A stretch of 19,763 nucleotides of DNA from Bacteroidales bacterium UBA2716 (GCA_002354005.1 DEKS01000179.1:2505-22267); one strand, 5' to 3'; positions 6,979 through 16,087 are shown, numbered from the stretch's first letter. The notes: generated from the letters alone by a model not told the origin. A program made the numbers and translations.

Positions 6979-8286
6979 CTATTGTTTCCAATATTCTTCT
7001 ATCTCTTCCAGGGTTTTGCCGGTGGTGTCGGGCACGTGGCGCCACATAATGTAGAGGTAGGGAACGCACATGGCGGCAAAGAGGAAGAAGGTGCCTTGCG
7101 GCGTCAGGTTTTCCAGCATCCAGGGGGTGAGCTGGCCGATGAGATAGGTGCCTACCCACAGCGCCAGGCCTGCAATGGACATGGCCAGGCCCCGTACCCG
7201 GTTGGGATACATCTCGCTCAGCAGCACAAACACCACGGCGCTGATGGAAATGGCGGTGGAGAACACGTAGAGGAGGAAGAAGGTGACCAGGAAGCCGGTG
7301 CCCAGGCCTAACTGCGGGCCCCAGGCGAAGTAGGTGCCGATGGCTACCAGACACACAATCATGCTGCCTACGCCCCACCAGACCAGTTGCTTGCGGCCCA
7401 CCTTGTCGATGATGAGGAGGGCGATGACGGTGGTGAGCATGTTCACCACGCCCACGAGGACGGTGCTGAACATGGAGCCTTCACTGCTGAGGCCGGCGTC
7501 CTGGAAAATCTCGGGCCCGTAATACAGCACGGCATTTACGCCCATGAACTGGCCCAGGATGGCGATGGCGCTGCCTACCAGCACGGCCTTGAGGATACCG
7601 GGCTCGCGGAGGGCTTTCCATTCCTCGCTGCTATCCTTGCGCTCACCGCGGACGGCGAGCCAGCGCGGACTTTCCGGAATAAAGAAGATGAGTACCAGGA
7701 ACAGCAGGTCCGGGATGGTCTCCAGGCCCAGCATGCCGCGCCAGTACTCGTTGTTGAACATGCGGGAGGCCAGGGCCGGGTCCGTCGCCTCCAGATGGGC
7801 CCCTTTCAGGACCAGGTAGTTCATCAGATACGCCAGCAGGAAGCCCACGGTGACGGCCAGCTGGTACAGGGACACCATGGTGCCGCGCCGCTCCGCCGGA
7901 GACACCTCCGAGATGTACACGGGCGAGACGATGGACACCACGCCAATGCCAAAACCGCCGATGATGCGGTAAATGACCAGCTCCGTAAAATTCCCGCACA
8001 CGGCGCAGCCAATGGCCGATATGCTGAACATGAGGGCCGATATGAGCATGGTCTTCTTGCGGCCCAGGAAGTCGCTGAGCATGCCGGCGACGGCTACGCC
8101 AAGGATGGAGCCGATGAGGGCGCAGCCCACGTACCACCCTTTGGACATTTCCGTGAGGGCGAACTGGTCCGCCACAATGCGGGTGGTACCGGAGATGACG
8201 GCGGTGTCGTATCCGAAGAGGATGCCGCCCAGTGCGGCTACGCAGGCTACGAACAGGACGCGCCCTTGGGTCATGGAGTTATTCAT
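6979..8286 (-). CDS. MFS sugar:proton symporter (sugar porter family)
   Basis: Twelve-helix inner-membrane permease of the sugar porter subfamily (XylE/GalP/GLUT-like), expected to import a monosaccharide. Visible signatures are GGILFGYDTAVISG in helix 1, DFLGRKK between helices 2 and 3, SPVYISEVSPAERRG (the PxxxxExxPxxxRG-type motif), PESPRWL after helix 6, NAVLYYGPEIF in helix 7, and SEMYPNRVRG after helix 10. The length of 435 aa is slightly short for the family. Its ATG at 8286 overlaps the DUF4434 stop by 4 nt (ATGA), indicating translational coupling; an in-frame ATG at 8274 is possible. The ROK regulator gene follows after 4 nt. Context with an AGE epimerase and SusCD suggests an amino sugar such as ManNAc or GlcNAc, or another sugar, but specificity cannot be read from sequence. 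Confidence 0.92.
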   Translation of the reverse strand: MNNSMTQGRVLFVACVAALGGILFGYDTAVISGTTRIVADQFALTEMSKGWYVGCALIGSILGVAVAGMLSDFLGRKKTMLISALMFSISAIGCAVCGNFTELVIYRIIGGFGIGVVSIVSPVYISEVSPAERRGTMVSLYQLAVTVGFLLAYLMNYLVLKGAHLEATDPALASRMFNNEYWRGMLGLETIPDLLFLVLIFFIPESPRWLAVRGERKDSSEEWKALREPGILKAVLVGSAIAILGQFMGVNAVLYYGPEIFQDAGLSSEGSMFSTVLVGVVNMLTTVIALLIIDKVGRKQLVWWGVGSMIVCLVAIGTYFAWGPQLGLGTGFLVTFFLLYVFSTAISISAVVFVLLSEMYPNRVRGLAMSIAGLALWVGTYLIGQLTPWMLENLTPQGTFFLFAAMCVPYLYIMWRHVPDTTGKTLEEIEEYWKQ

Positions 8287-9368
8287 AATTGAAAGTATTC
8301 TTTGTAACGGTCGTACAGGTGGCCCGCCTGCAGGTAGGCGCTCTGCGGGCTCATGAAGTGGCTGAACTCGAAGGTGATGGCCTTGTCATAGCCGCAGCGT
8401 TTGGCGGCTTCCAACTTCATGCGCAGTTTGTCGAACTTGATGGGCAGGAAGCGGATGGGCATGTCGCGGTCGAAGGTTTCCGCGTTGGTCCAGCACTGCA
8501 TGCCGTATTTGTCGGCCAATTTTTTATTGACGCTGAAGAAGGCGTCCAGCTCGTCATAGTCTATGTGACCGTCCTGGAAGGCGCAGGCGTCCACATACTC
8601 GTGGATGCCGTCAAAAATCTCGTCCCATTCGCGTTCGTGCTGCTGGACGGAGACGGCCTGCTCCTTGGTGAGGTTGCCGCCGGCGGCATCCACCGCCTTT
8701 TTGCCGTCTATCCAGGGGGAGATGAAGGTGGGCATGCCGCCGCTCACTTCCTTGCACTGGCGGCCCATAGTGCGGAAACTCTCGATGGCGCCTTTGGTGG
8801 CGCGGGAGATTTCTCCGGAGATGTACCAGCCGCCAAAACTCTTGTACTTGGCGCCGTAGCGTTCCCAAACCTCGTCAATTACATATTTGTTGGACTCCAC
8901 CTCATAGCTCATGTCGCCGGTGTCCCAGTATTTGCCGCTGTCGTACAGGCCCAGCATGAACTTCATGTCGTACTTCTGGGCCAGGCGGCAGAACATGTCA
9001 ATGAGGTCCATCGACGGCATGTAGCAGCCCTTCTTGAGTAGGTAAGGGGAGGGATAGGTGATGAATTTGCGGTAGCCGCAGCGGATATCGATGACGGTAT
9101 CGATACCGATGGCTTTCATGTAACGGAAGTCGCGGTCCCATTCGCGCTCCCCCCAGTTCTGGTGCGGGATGTCGTGCGAAATCTCGTCCAGAAAAGTGCC
9201 GGTGATGGGCAGGCCGGCTGCCGGAGGAACAATGAGGGTGCTGCTCACGGAAGGGTCCAACTGGATGCCGTCCGCGTTGTTTTTACAGGCGCTGAGCACG
9301 GTGGGGGCTGCAACGGCGGCTGCAGCACCCAATGCGGTTTTCTTGAGGAATGAACGACGATTTTCCAT
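8283..9368 (-). CDS. Tat-exported DUF4434 lipoprotein, candidate glycosidase
   Basis: First gene of the leftward operon, 361 aa. The N-terminus MENRRSFLKK is a twin-arginine signal, and LSAC (C28) gives a lipobox, so export in folded form and membrane anchoring are predicted. The body resembles DUF4434, a TIM-barrel domain related to glycosidase folds, beginning GTFLDEISHDIPHQNWG at about residue 57. Acidic residues at strand-like positions include E186 (GWYISGEIS), E297 (CWTNAETFD) and E334 (AITFEFSHF), which could serve as a catalytic pair as in clan GH-A-like barrels; that is inference. The ATG at 9368 is chosen because it starts the Tat motif and lies about 16 nt after the predicted transcription start; an in-frame ATG at 9443 would be upstream of the promoter. 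In this locus it is the only candidate hydrolase. Confidence 0.8.
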   Translation of the reverse strand: MENRRSFLKKTALGAAAAVAAPTVLSACKNNADGIQLDPSVSSTLIVPPAAGLPITGTFLDEISHDIPHQNWGEREWDRDFRYMKAIGIDTVIDIRCGYRKFITYPSPYLLKKGCYMPSMDLIDMFCRLAQKYDMKFMLGLYDSGKYWDTGDMSYEVESNKYVIDEVWERYGAKYKSFGGWYISGEISRATKGAIESFRTMGRQCKEVSGGMPTFISPWIDGKKAVDAAGGNLTKEQAVSVQQHEREWDEIFDGIHEYVDACAFQDGHIDYDELDAFFSVNKKLADKYGMQCWTNAETFDRDMPIRFLPIKFDKLRMKLEAAKRCGYDKAITFEFSHFMSPQSAYLQAGHLYDRYKEYFQL

Positions 9369-9389
9369 AGCAAATATATATGTGTCTTG

Positions 9390-9419
9390 CAAATATAGGG
9401 TTTTCTGTTGATTTCGCAA
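9390..9419 (-). promoter_or_regulatory. Promoter of the DUF4434-MFS-ROK operon
   Basis: On the minus strand a -33 TTG (plus-strand CAA at 9417-9419) lies 19 bp upstream of a perfect TATATTTG -7 box (plus-strand CAAATATA at 9390-9397). The predicted transcription start is near 9384, about 16 nt before the ATG at 9368. A second TATATTTG (plus-strand 9371-9378) is too close to the start codon to be the functional box. Confidence 0.7.
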
Positions 9420-9434
9420 GCGTGTTTTGGTGTT

Positions 9435-9476
9435 TTTGTTCAATATTGAGAAAAGTTTTTATTATTTTGTTAAAAA
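9435..9476. promoter_or_regulatory. Candidate operators between the divergent promoters
   Basis: Two dyads lie in the AT-rich gap between the divergent promoters. One is centred on the perfect palindrome TCAATATTGA (9440-9449), with partly symmetric arms to 9435 and 9454. The other is TTTTTA (9456-9461) facing TAAAAA (9471-9476) across 9 nt, resembling the A/T-arm layout of NagC/Mlc-type ROK operators. The second ends 4 bp before the rightward -33 element. Binding by the ROK protein encoded at 5769-6974 is inference. Confidence 0.45.
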
Positions 9477-9479
9477 GTA

Positions 9480-9509
9480 TTGCATATTATCTGAGTTTTT
9501 GTAAATTTG
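9480..9509 (+). promoter_or_regulatory. Promoter of the AGE-SusCD-lipoprotein operon
   Basis: TTG at 9480-9482 and a perfect TAAATTTG -7 box at 9502-9509 are separated by 19 bp. Transcription should start near 9516, leaving about 22 nt before the epimerase ATG at 9538. No other good promoter was seen before the SusC, SusD or lipoprotein genes. Confidence 0.75.
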
Positions 9510-9537
9510 CATGGACTAAAACTAAAAAACTTGGTTT

Positions 9538-10725
9538 ATGACGGACCACATAGATTTTCAAAAAATGGCAGAACGCTATCGTAAAGAATTGTACGAAAGC
9601 GTGTTACCTTTCTGGCTAGAGCACTCCCAGGACAAGGAGTACGGCGGGTATTTCACCTGCCTGAACCGGGACGGCAGCGTGTTCGACACAGACAAATTCG
9701 TGTGGCTGCAGGGCAGGGAAGTCTGGATGTTCGCTATGCTGTATAATAAGGTAGAGAAAAATCCGGCCTGGCTCTCCTGCGCCAAGCAGGGGGCGGACTT
9801 TCTGGAAAAGTACGGCCATGACGGCAACTATGACTTCTACTTCTCGCTCACGCGGGAAGGAAAGCCCATTATCGCTCCGTATAACATTTTCTCCAACACC
9901 TTCGCCTGCATGGCTTTTGCCCAGCTGGCCGTGGCTACGGGCAGTGAGCATTATGCCGATGTAGCCCGCAAGGTGTTCCAGCGCATCCTGGACCGCCGTT
10001 CCAATCCCAAGGGGAAATGGAGCAAGGCCGTTCCCGGAACCCGTCCCATGAAGGATTTTGCCCTGCCCATGATTATCTGTAACATGGCACTGGAAGTGGA
10101 ACCCATCATCGAGGACAAGACGCTGCTGGACAAGACTATAGAGGAGGCCCTGCATGAGGTGTTCGACGTCTTTTACCAGCCGGATCTGGGCGTCATGGTA
10201 GAAAACCTGGCTCCGGACGGCTCGCTGGTAGACTGCTTTGAGGGCCGCCGCGTGAATCCCGGGCACGACCTGGAAGCCTTGTGGTTCATGATGAACCTGG
10301 GCATCCGGCTCCACCGGCAGGACATCATCGACAAGAGCATGGACATTGCCCTCCGCGTGATAGACTATGGCTGGGACAAGCAGTACGGCGGCATCTTCTA
10401 TTTCATGGACCGGAAAGGCTATCCTACCCAGGAACTGGAATGGGACCAGAAACTGTGGTGGGTGCACCTGGAAAGCGCCATCTGCATGATCAAGGGATAC
10501 CAGCTCACCGGCAACGAGAAGGACCTGGAATGGTTCCTCAAACTGGATGATTATCTCTGGACTCACTTCAAGGACAGCGAATATCCGGAGTGGTTCGGCT
10601 ACCTGAACCGCCGTGGTGAGGTGCTGCTTCCGCTCAAGGGCGGCAAGTGGAAAGGCTGTTTCCATGTGCCCAGAGGCCTGTACCAGATTGGTACCATCCT
10701 ACAGGAAATTGCTGACAAACAATAA
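9538..10725 (+). CDS. N-acylglucosamine 2-epimerase (AGE / renin-binding-protein family)
   Basis: Cytoplasmic (alpha/alpha)6-barrel epimerase that interconverts N-acetylmannosamine and N-acetylglucosamine or, in relatives, other aldoses at C2. The length of 395 aa fits the family. Key positions match the mammalian enzyme: R60 in WLQGREVWM, H243 in NPGHDLE, the KLWWVHLES segment (W308, H310, E312) and H376 in CFHVPRG. These make it closer to GlcNAc 2-epimerase than to cellobiose 2-epimerase by eye. In Bacteroides fragilis a member of this family (NanE) performs ManNAc epimerisation during sialic acid use. Here it leads the rightward operon, 12 nt before the SusC gene, under its own promoter and divergent from the DUF4434-MFS-ROK operon. 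No signal peptide. The exact substrate is not settled by the sequence. Confidence 0.9.
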   Translation: MTDHIDFQKMAERYRKELYESVLPFWLEHSQDKEYGGYFTCLNRDGSVFDTDKFVWLQGREVWMFAMLYNKVEKNPAWLSCAKQGADFLEKYGHDGNYDFYFSLTREGKPIIAPYNIFSNTFACMAFAQLAVATGSEHYADVARKVFQRILDRRSNPKGKWSKAVPGTRPMKDFALPMIICNMALEVEPIIEDKTLLDKTIEEALHEVFDVFYQPDLGVMVENLAPDGSLVDCFEGRRVNPGHDLEALWFMMNLGIRLHRQDIIDKSMDIALRVIDYGWDKQYGGIFYFMDRKGYPTQELEWDQKLWWVHLESAICMIKGYQLTGNEKDLEWFLKLDDYLWTHFKDSEYPEWFGYLNRRGEVLLPLKGGKWKGCFHVPRGLYQIGTILQEIADKQ

Positions 10726-10737
10726 TTTACGAACGCT

Positions 10738-13700
10738 ATGATTAATGCTAAGCATGCAGGCTCTCTGCTTGCAATAGTGATGACCGTTCTCCTTGTTTTG
10801 GGAATGGGGGGGGCGGAATATGTTTCCGCTGCTCCTGTTGCGGCTAATCAGTCTCCTGTCAAGCTCCAGGGCGTTGTCCTGGATGAGACGGGTGCCCCAG
10901 TTCCTGGTGCCGCCATCTTCGTGAAAGGTACCACAACGGGTTCCATCTCGGAACTGGATGGCAGTTTTGTCATTCAGGTTCCTGCCGGTTCGGTCCTTAC
11001 TATATCCTGTATCGGCTATGCCGATGTGGAGCTCCCGGCACAGGACGGAATGAAGATCATCCTTTCCGAGGACAAGATGCTGCTGGATGAGGTTGTAGTG
11101 GTTGGATACGGACAACAGCGTAAGGAACTGATGACCAGTTCCGTTGTCCAGGTCAACAGCAAAGACCTTCAGAAAGCGCCTCAGACCAACGTCTCCAATA
11201 TGCTTACCGGTAAGCTGGCCGGTGTCACCTCGGTGCAGTCCACGGGTCAGCCGGGTGCAGATGACGCGGACATCACCATCCGTGGTTTGTCCACGTATGG
11301 TTCCAACAACCGTCCTTTGTACATTATTGACGGAATGGAAAGTGAGTCGATGAACTCGCTTAACCCCAGTGATATTGAGAGTATTTCTGTCCTGAAGGAT
11401 GCCGCTGCTGCTTCTGTTTATGGTGTGCGCGGTGGCAATGGCGTTATTCTTATTACCACCAAGTCCGGTTCTAAGAGTGATCATGCCACCATATCCTACG
11501 ATGGCTCATTCACTATTACCAGCAACGTCGGAGAGCCTGAGCTTCTGAATGCGGAAGAATACATCTATTGGTACAATAAAACCCTGACACAGGATGGAAA
11601 AGCCCCCATGTGGACGGATGAGGTTATCAATAAGATGAAAGAGCAGGGAATATACGGTGATACCAATTGGCGGGACCTTATTTATAACAAGGTGGGAACC
11701 ATGCATCAGCACAACGTCTCCGTCAATGGCGGTAATGACAAAATCTCGTATTTTGGAAGCGTGGGTTACATGGACCAGCGGGGTACCCTGAAAAACTTCA
11801 ATTTCAATCGTTTGAATGCCCGCGCCAGCGTCAATGCCCAGATTCTTCCCGGTTTGCGTTTCAATGCGAATTTGTCCATGCGCCGTTCTTTGCGCTCCCA
11901 ACCGGCGTATGATATGGGAAACCAGGAGTACTTCAGCCCCATTCAGCGGGCAAACTACATGATCCCCATTATCAAACCGGAGTATAACGGACTGCCGTTG
12001 GGCATGTACAACAGTGGTGCTGTCCTTTCTCCCAATAATGAAATTGAAAACTCCGGCTACCAGAAGTACCAGACCTGGGAATGGCAGGCGCGCAGTTCTT
12101 TGGAGTATAAATTCTCTGACGATACTGTATTGAAGGGGTTGAAGCTTTCCTTCTTTGCCGGTGTAAACTTTATTATGGAGTCCGCTCAGCAATTTGCACA
12201 ACGCACGGAGCTATATGCTTTTGACCGGAACACGTTCACCGTATCCAAAACTGTCTCTGAGGGCATATCCATCCACAATTTCAATAAGAGTAACACATGG
12301 AGCAGCCGGGTTACGCTGCGCCCGCAGATTAACTATGACCGTACCTTTGGGCAACATACGGTCTCTTTTACGGGATTGTTCGAACGTACAAAATATTTTA
12401 CAGACTTTCTTAAAGGCTACAAGGAGGCCTATGCCGCCACTTCTCCGGTGGATATCGACTTGGGTACCAAGCAACACACGCCTTACGTTGAGGGTAACCA
12501 TAATACTACCGGAAACGCCGGCTTTGTTGTAAGACTGGGCTATAACTACGCTGAGAAGTATTTGGTCGAGTTGTCGGCCCGTGAGGAGGCTTCCTATGTT
12601 TTCCCGCCGGAAGGCCGCTGGGGCTTTTTCCCTTCTGTGTCTCTTGGCTGGATTGCGAGCAAGGAAGAGTTCCTTAAAAAGGCAACCTGGCTGGATAATT
12701 TGAAAATACGTGCTTCGGTCGGTCAACTCGGTTCCTCTGATGTTGAACCTTATCTCTTTCTGTCTTCTTACCAGAACAGCACTTCCATGACCTGGGTGCT
12801 GGGAGGCACTACTCCTGTATATGGTTTCTATACCAAGAATCCGTATGTGTATCGTGACCTTACCTGGTCCCATACTACGGCATATAACGTGGGTGCAGAC
12901 ATGACCGTTTTGCGGGGAAGGCTCACAGTGGGCCTGGATGTGTTCTATAAGTACACAGACCGTATTCTTGAAGCGAGTGGCGGCAACAACTATTCTCCTT
13001 CGCTGGGTGGAGAGAATCCCACATGGCAGAATACCGGTACGATGGATGACAAAGGCTTTGAGCTGACTATCCGTCACGACAATTGGCTGCCTTCCGGATT
13101 CAATTATTCCATTTCGGCCAATCTCGCTTTCTCCCGGAATAAGGTTCTGTCCCGGTACATCTCCGACAGCTACTCGGTCAATAACATTCAAATTGGTCGC
13201 TCGCTGGGACAATGGTACGGCTTTAAGACAGATGGCTATTACATGACCCAGGAAGAAGTAGATGCCGCTCCGGCTCCGCCTTCCGGTTATGCAGAGATAG
13301 GCGCGCTTAAATACGTGGATATCAATGGCGATGGAAAGATTTCCCGTGATAGCAGAGATTATGTCTGGTTGGGCTATTCCCGGCTCCCGGAAATGAATGG
13401 CTCCCTCAATATTGAATTGAGCTACAAGGGCTTTGGCCTTTCCGCCTTGTTCTATGGCGTGACTTTGACCAACTATCCCATCGTAGGTGTGCATTCCAGC
13501 GGCCACTCAGACGGTACGCTTTTCTCCTGCGGATGGTATGGCGCTGGCGGAAATGCCTTTAAACATGTTTTGGAAAATGCATTTGACCCTACGGCCGAGA
13601 ATCTCTCCGCAGAAGCCTCCAAGCGTTATCCCCGCATTCATGTCGGACATAATTCGAACAACGATGTCCTTTCGGATTGGTGGATGATTGACGGCTCCTA

Positions 13701-13911
13701 TATCAGGCTTAAGAGTGTGCAGTTAAGTTATACGCTCCCCGAGAAGATTACCCGCAAAATTCGCATGGCAAATGCGATGATATACCTTGCCGGTACCAAT
13801 CTTTTCACCATCTCTCATTATCCCTATCTGGATCCTGAAAATCCGGGTATTACCAATGGCTATTACCCCCAGCAGCGGACTTTCAGTCTGGGTTTGAACT
13901 TGACTTTCTAG
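10738..13911 (+). CDS. SusC/RagA-family TonB-linked outer-membrane transporter
   Basis: Outer-membrane beta-barrel that imports glycans or other ligands, energised by TonB and lidded by the SusD partner. The 1057-aa product has a signal peptide (hydrophobic stretch at about residues 8-25, then SAAP). A carboxypeptidase-D-like regulatory domain spans about 41-112 (GVVLDETGAPVPGAAIFVKG), followed by the SusC TonB box LDEVVVVGYG (116-125). A plug domain comes next, with MLTGKLAGV, ITIRGLSTYG, PLYIIDGMES and SVLKDAAAASVYGVRGGNGV. The barrel ends in RTFSLGLNLTF with a terminal aromatic residue. A DINGDGKISRDSRD calcium-loop-like motif lies near the C-terminal third. It is the second gene of the operon, 12 nt after the epimerase and 12 nt before the SusD gene. 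The ligand is unknown. Confidence 0.96.
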   Translation: MINAKHAGSLLAIVMTVLLVLGMGGAEYVSAAPVAANQSPVKLQGVVLDETGAPVPGAAIFVKGTTTGSISELDGSFVIQVPAGSVLTISCIGYADVELPAQDGMKIILSEDKMLLDEVVVVGYGQQRKELMTSSVVQVNSKDLQKAPQTNVSNMLTGKLAGVTSVQSTGQPGADDADITIRGLSTYGSNNRPLYIIDGMESESMNSLNPSDIESISVLKDAAAASVYGVRGGNGVILITTKSGSKSDHATISYDGSFTITSNVGEPELLNAEEYIYWYNKTLTQDGKAPMWTDEVINKMKEQGIYGDTNWRDLIYNKVGTMHQHNVSVNGGNDKISYFGSVGYMDQRGTLKNFNFNRLNARASVNAQILPGLRFNANLSMRRSLRSQPAYDMGNQEYFSPIQRANYMIPIIKPEYNGLPLGMYNSGAVLSPNNEIENSGYQKYQTWEWQARSSLEYKFSDDTVLKGLKLSFFAGVNFIMESAQQFAQRTELYAFDRNTFTVSKTVSEGISIHNFNKSNTWSSRVTLRPQINYDRTFGQHTVSFTGLFERTKYFTDFLKGYKEAYAATSPVDIDLGTKQHTPYVEGNHNTTGNAGFVVRLGYNYAEKYLVELSAREEASYVFPPEGRWGFFPSVSLGWIASKEEFLKKATWLDNLKIRASVGQLGSSDVEPYLFLSSYQNSTSMTWVLGGTTPVYGFYTKNPYVYRDLTWSHTTAYNVGADMTVLRGRLTVGLDVFYKYTDRILEASGGNNYSPSLGGENPTWQNTGTMDDKGFELTIRHDNWLPSGFNYSISANLAFSRNKVLSRYISDSYSVNNIQIGRSLGQWYGFKTDGYYMTQEEVDAAPAPPSGYAEIGALKYVDINGDGKISRDSRDYVWLGYSRLPEMNGSLNIELSYKGFGLSALFYGVTLTNYPIVGVHSSGHSDGTLFSCGWYGAGGNAFKHVLENAFDPTAENLSAEASKRYPRIHVGHNSNNDVLSDWWMIDGSYIRLKSVQLSYTLPEKITRKIRMANAMIYLAGTNLFTISHYPYLDPENPGITNGYYPQQRTFSLGLNLTF

Positions 13912-13923
13912 AATTTGCACACT

Positions 13924-15621
13924 ATGAAAAAGTATATCAACGTTCTTTTTACAAGTGTTTTCCTGACCATTTTTACTTGGTCATGCAAAGATGTGGTTGA
14001 CATTCCGGCCTCCAATTTGGTTACACAGGAGGCGATATGGGCGGGAGACGAATCTGTCTTGGACCAGTATGTGATGGGCCTGTATAGTGCTCTTCGGGAG
14101 AAATCCACCATCTATATGCTCGACACTCAGTTCACCGATTGCCTGACAGATATCATGAAGGATGGTGACTGGATTACGGACCGCCGGTATAACCGTATAA
14201 ATGTAGGATTCCAGCAGTTCACCTCTGACGATGCATTGGTCCTTTCCAATTGGACCGATTCTTATTCGCGTATCCGTCGTTTCAATGAGTTTTTCCGCGA
14301 TGCGGAACAATACGGCAATGCTTTCAAACCTGAGTTCCTCCGTGTGCGGGTCGCAGAAGTCCGCTTGTTGAGAGCCATGCAATATTTTTATATCATGCGG
14401 GTATATGGGAATGCGAATGACAGTGAGGCGAATCCGGGTGGAATGGTGTTGCGTGACCGTTTGGAAGGTCCTGCAGGCAATAACAAGCCCCGTCAGCGTT
14501 ACGCGGATTCCTGGGAATGGATTATTGGCCAGATGAAAGAAGCCGCAGAAGATCTTCCAGCTACCTGGTCTGACGCCAATTTTACCCGTTTGACCAAGGC
14601 CGGCGCTTGGGCGTTTGTCTCCCGTGCCGCCCTGTATGCAGAGCGCTGGGATGATGTCATTGAGGCTGCGGACAAGGTGAAGGAACTGGGCTACCAGTTG
14701 GATCCCTCCTATGCCAATGTTTTTGCAACGCAGAAGAGTGTCGAAAACATTATGACCATCTCTTTCCTGGCCGATGGATTGAGCCATTCTTCCGATGCTG
14801 CGTTCCGCCCTCATGGTGATACGCCCTTTCATAAGGACAATCCTCTTGGGTATACTATTTGCCCTACGGCGGAATTGGCCGACAGCTATGAAATGGCAGA
14901 CGGTACGGTTTTCTCCTGGAGCGATTATCAAGCGAATCCGTCAAATTGGAACAACGATCCTTTTTCCGGGCGCGAACCCCGTTTTTACGCTACTATCCTC
15001 TATAACAACGAGGAATGGGAAGGACGGCGTATCGAGTCATTCGAAGGGGGAGTGGATGGCATCCAGTTCTTCAAGGAAGAAGGCGGAAGAACGTCTACTT
15101 GTACCGGATACTACTTCAAGAAGTTTATCACGGAAGATGACCATACCTGGGATGAAAAAGGGAGCAGTCATTTCGATATTTATATCCGTTATGCCGAAGT
15201 CCTCCTGAATAAGGCGGAGGCACTTGCCATGAAGGATTGGTCTGCTAATAAAGTGGCGGCTTTGGATGTGCTGAATACCATCAGGCAGCGTGTTGGGCTA
15301 CCTGAAAAGGATGCCGCTTCTCTTGAAGCATTCATGAATTTACTGGAACAGGAGCGAAAAGTAGAACTGGCTGGGGAGAACTTCCGCTATTGGGATCTGC
15401 GCCGCTGGAAAAAGGGCGTGGAGCGTTTGGGCGGCAAGAGTTTCCATGGCGTCCAGATTACCAAGGACGCTGCGGCTCCTGGCGGATTCAAATACACAGC
15501 ATGTGATATTGATGCCGGGAGTGCCCGTTTGTTCATGGACCGTTATTATGCATTCTCGCTTCCTTTGTCGGAGTTGAATAACAATAAGGCTCTTTCTAAT
15601 ATGAATAACCCTGGATGGTAG
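13924..15621 (+). CDS. SusD/RagB-family outer-membrane lipoprotein
   Basis: Surface glycan-binding lid that works with the SusC-type transporter encoded just upstream. The 565-aa product starts MKKYINVLFTSVFLTIFTWS with the lipobox cysteine next (C21), followed by KD, consistent with a Bacteroidota surface lipoprotein. SusD hallmarks are AEVRLLRAMQYFYIMRVYGN in the N-terminal half (TPR-like helices), and YIRYAEVLLNKAEAL with LEQERKVELAGENFRYWDLR then RWKK near the C-terminus. The ATG at 13924 begins the signal peptide; an in-frame ATG at 13915 would add three residues. It lies 12 nt after the SusC stop and 4 nt before the next lipoprotein gene. The bound sugar cannot be deduced. Confidence 0.95.
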   Translation: MKKYINVLFTSVFLTIFTWSCKDVVDIPASNLVTQEAIWAGDESVLDQYVMGLYSALREKSTIYMLDTQFTDCLTDIMKDGDWITDRRYNRINVGFQQFTSDDALVLSNWTDSYSRIRRFNEFFRDAEQYGNAFKPEFLRVRVAEVRLLRAMQYFYIMRVYGNANDSEANPGGMVLRDRLEGPAGNNKPRQRYADSWEWIIGQMKEAAEDLPATWSDANFTRLTKAGAWAFVSRAALYAERWDDVIEAADKVKELGYQLDPSYANVFATQKSVENIMTISFLADGLSHSSDAAFRPHGDTPFHKDNPLGYTICPTAELADSYEMADGTVFSWSDYQANPSNWNNDPFSGREPRFYATILYNNEEWEGRRIESFEGGVDGIQFFKEEGGRTSTCTGYYFKKFITEDDHTWDEKGSSHFDIYIRYAEVLLNKAEALAMKDWSANKVAALDVLNTIRQRVGLPEKDAASLEAFMNLLEQERKVELAGENFRYWDLRRWKKGVERLGGKSFHGVQITKDAAAPGGFKYTACDIDAGSARLFMDRYYAFSLPLSELNNNKALSNMNNPGW

Positions 15622-15625
15622 TACT

Positions 15626-16051
15626 ATGAAAAAGATTATATTGATTCTGTTGGCTGCATTTGCGGCAGCCACATGTTCGAAGCCCCAATATCCTTCGTTC
15701 TTTGTGCCCGGATCGGAAGATTTTACACATGAGAATGTGGAGATTTCGTCTATGATTATGTACAGTACCGGAAAGGATATTCAGTCAACCTTGGAGGCTA
15801 CTATAGACCATGAAGCAGGTACTGTTGCGTTTATAGTTCCCAGAGCAAAACGCGACCAGTTTGACTTGACAAAGGTAAAACTGTCCGCAACGATTTTTTA
15901 TGATGCGGAAATAACCCCGTCGCTCGGTGGAAAAATCTGGGATGTCACCAGTGATGAGTCCGGAAATCCGAGAATCAAACTTACCGTGAAAGCCACAATG
16001 ACGGGAAAAACCAAGGAGTATACGGTAAAAGGATATGTATCTTCAAAATAA
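15626..16051 (+). CDS. Small lipoprotein with a DUF5018-like domain
   Basis: A 141-aa lipoprotein of unknown function, 4 nt after the SusD gene. The signal peptide MKKIILILLAAFAAATCSKP places the lipidated cysteine at position 17 (a somewhat loose lipobox, AATC). The body reads as one immunoglobulin-like beta domain: ATIDHEAGTVAFIVPRAKRD, DLTKVKLSATIFYDAEITPS, and a closing KLTVKATMTGKTKEYTVKGY. That layout parallels the N-terminal domain of the following gene product, which looks like DUF5018. It probably belongs to the surface glycan-binding complex with SusD, as SusE/SusF-type proteins do; this is inference from position. Family assignment is by pattern only. Confidence 0.7.
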   Translation: MKKIILILLAAFAAATCSKPQYPSFFVPGSEDFTHENVEISSMIMYSTGKDIQSTLEATIDHEAGTVAFIVPRAKRDQFDLTKVKLSATIFYDAEITPSLGGKIWDVTSDESGNPRIKLTVKATMTGKTKEYTVKGYVSSK

Positions 16052-16087
16052 CTAACTGTTTAACCCACATTTAATTAATTAACAATT

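Noticed and set aside
9371..9378. Second TATATTTG as promoter of the DUF4434 operon
   Set aside because: It would start transcription inside or past the start codon at 9368; the box at 9390-9397 has correct spacing to a -33 TTG.
9538..10725. Calling the epimerase nanE and the locus a sialic acid operon
   Set aside because: No lyase, sialidase or other nan gene is visible; AGE family members also act on other sugars, so only the family name is given.
12211..13506. 431-codon open frame antisense to the SusC gene
   Set aside because: It lies wholly inside a SusC barrel with intact motifs, and has no recognisable protein features.
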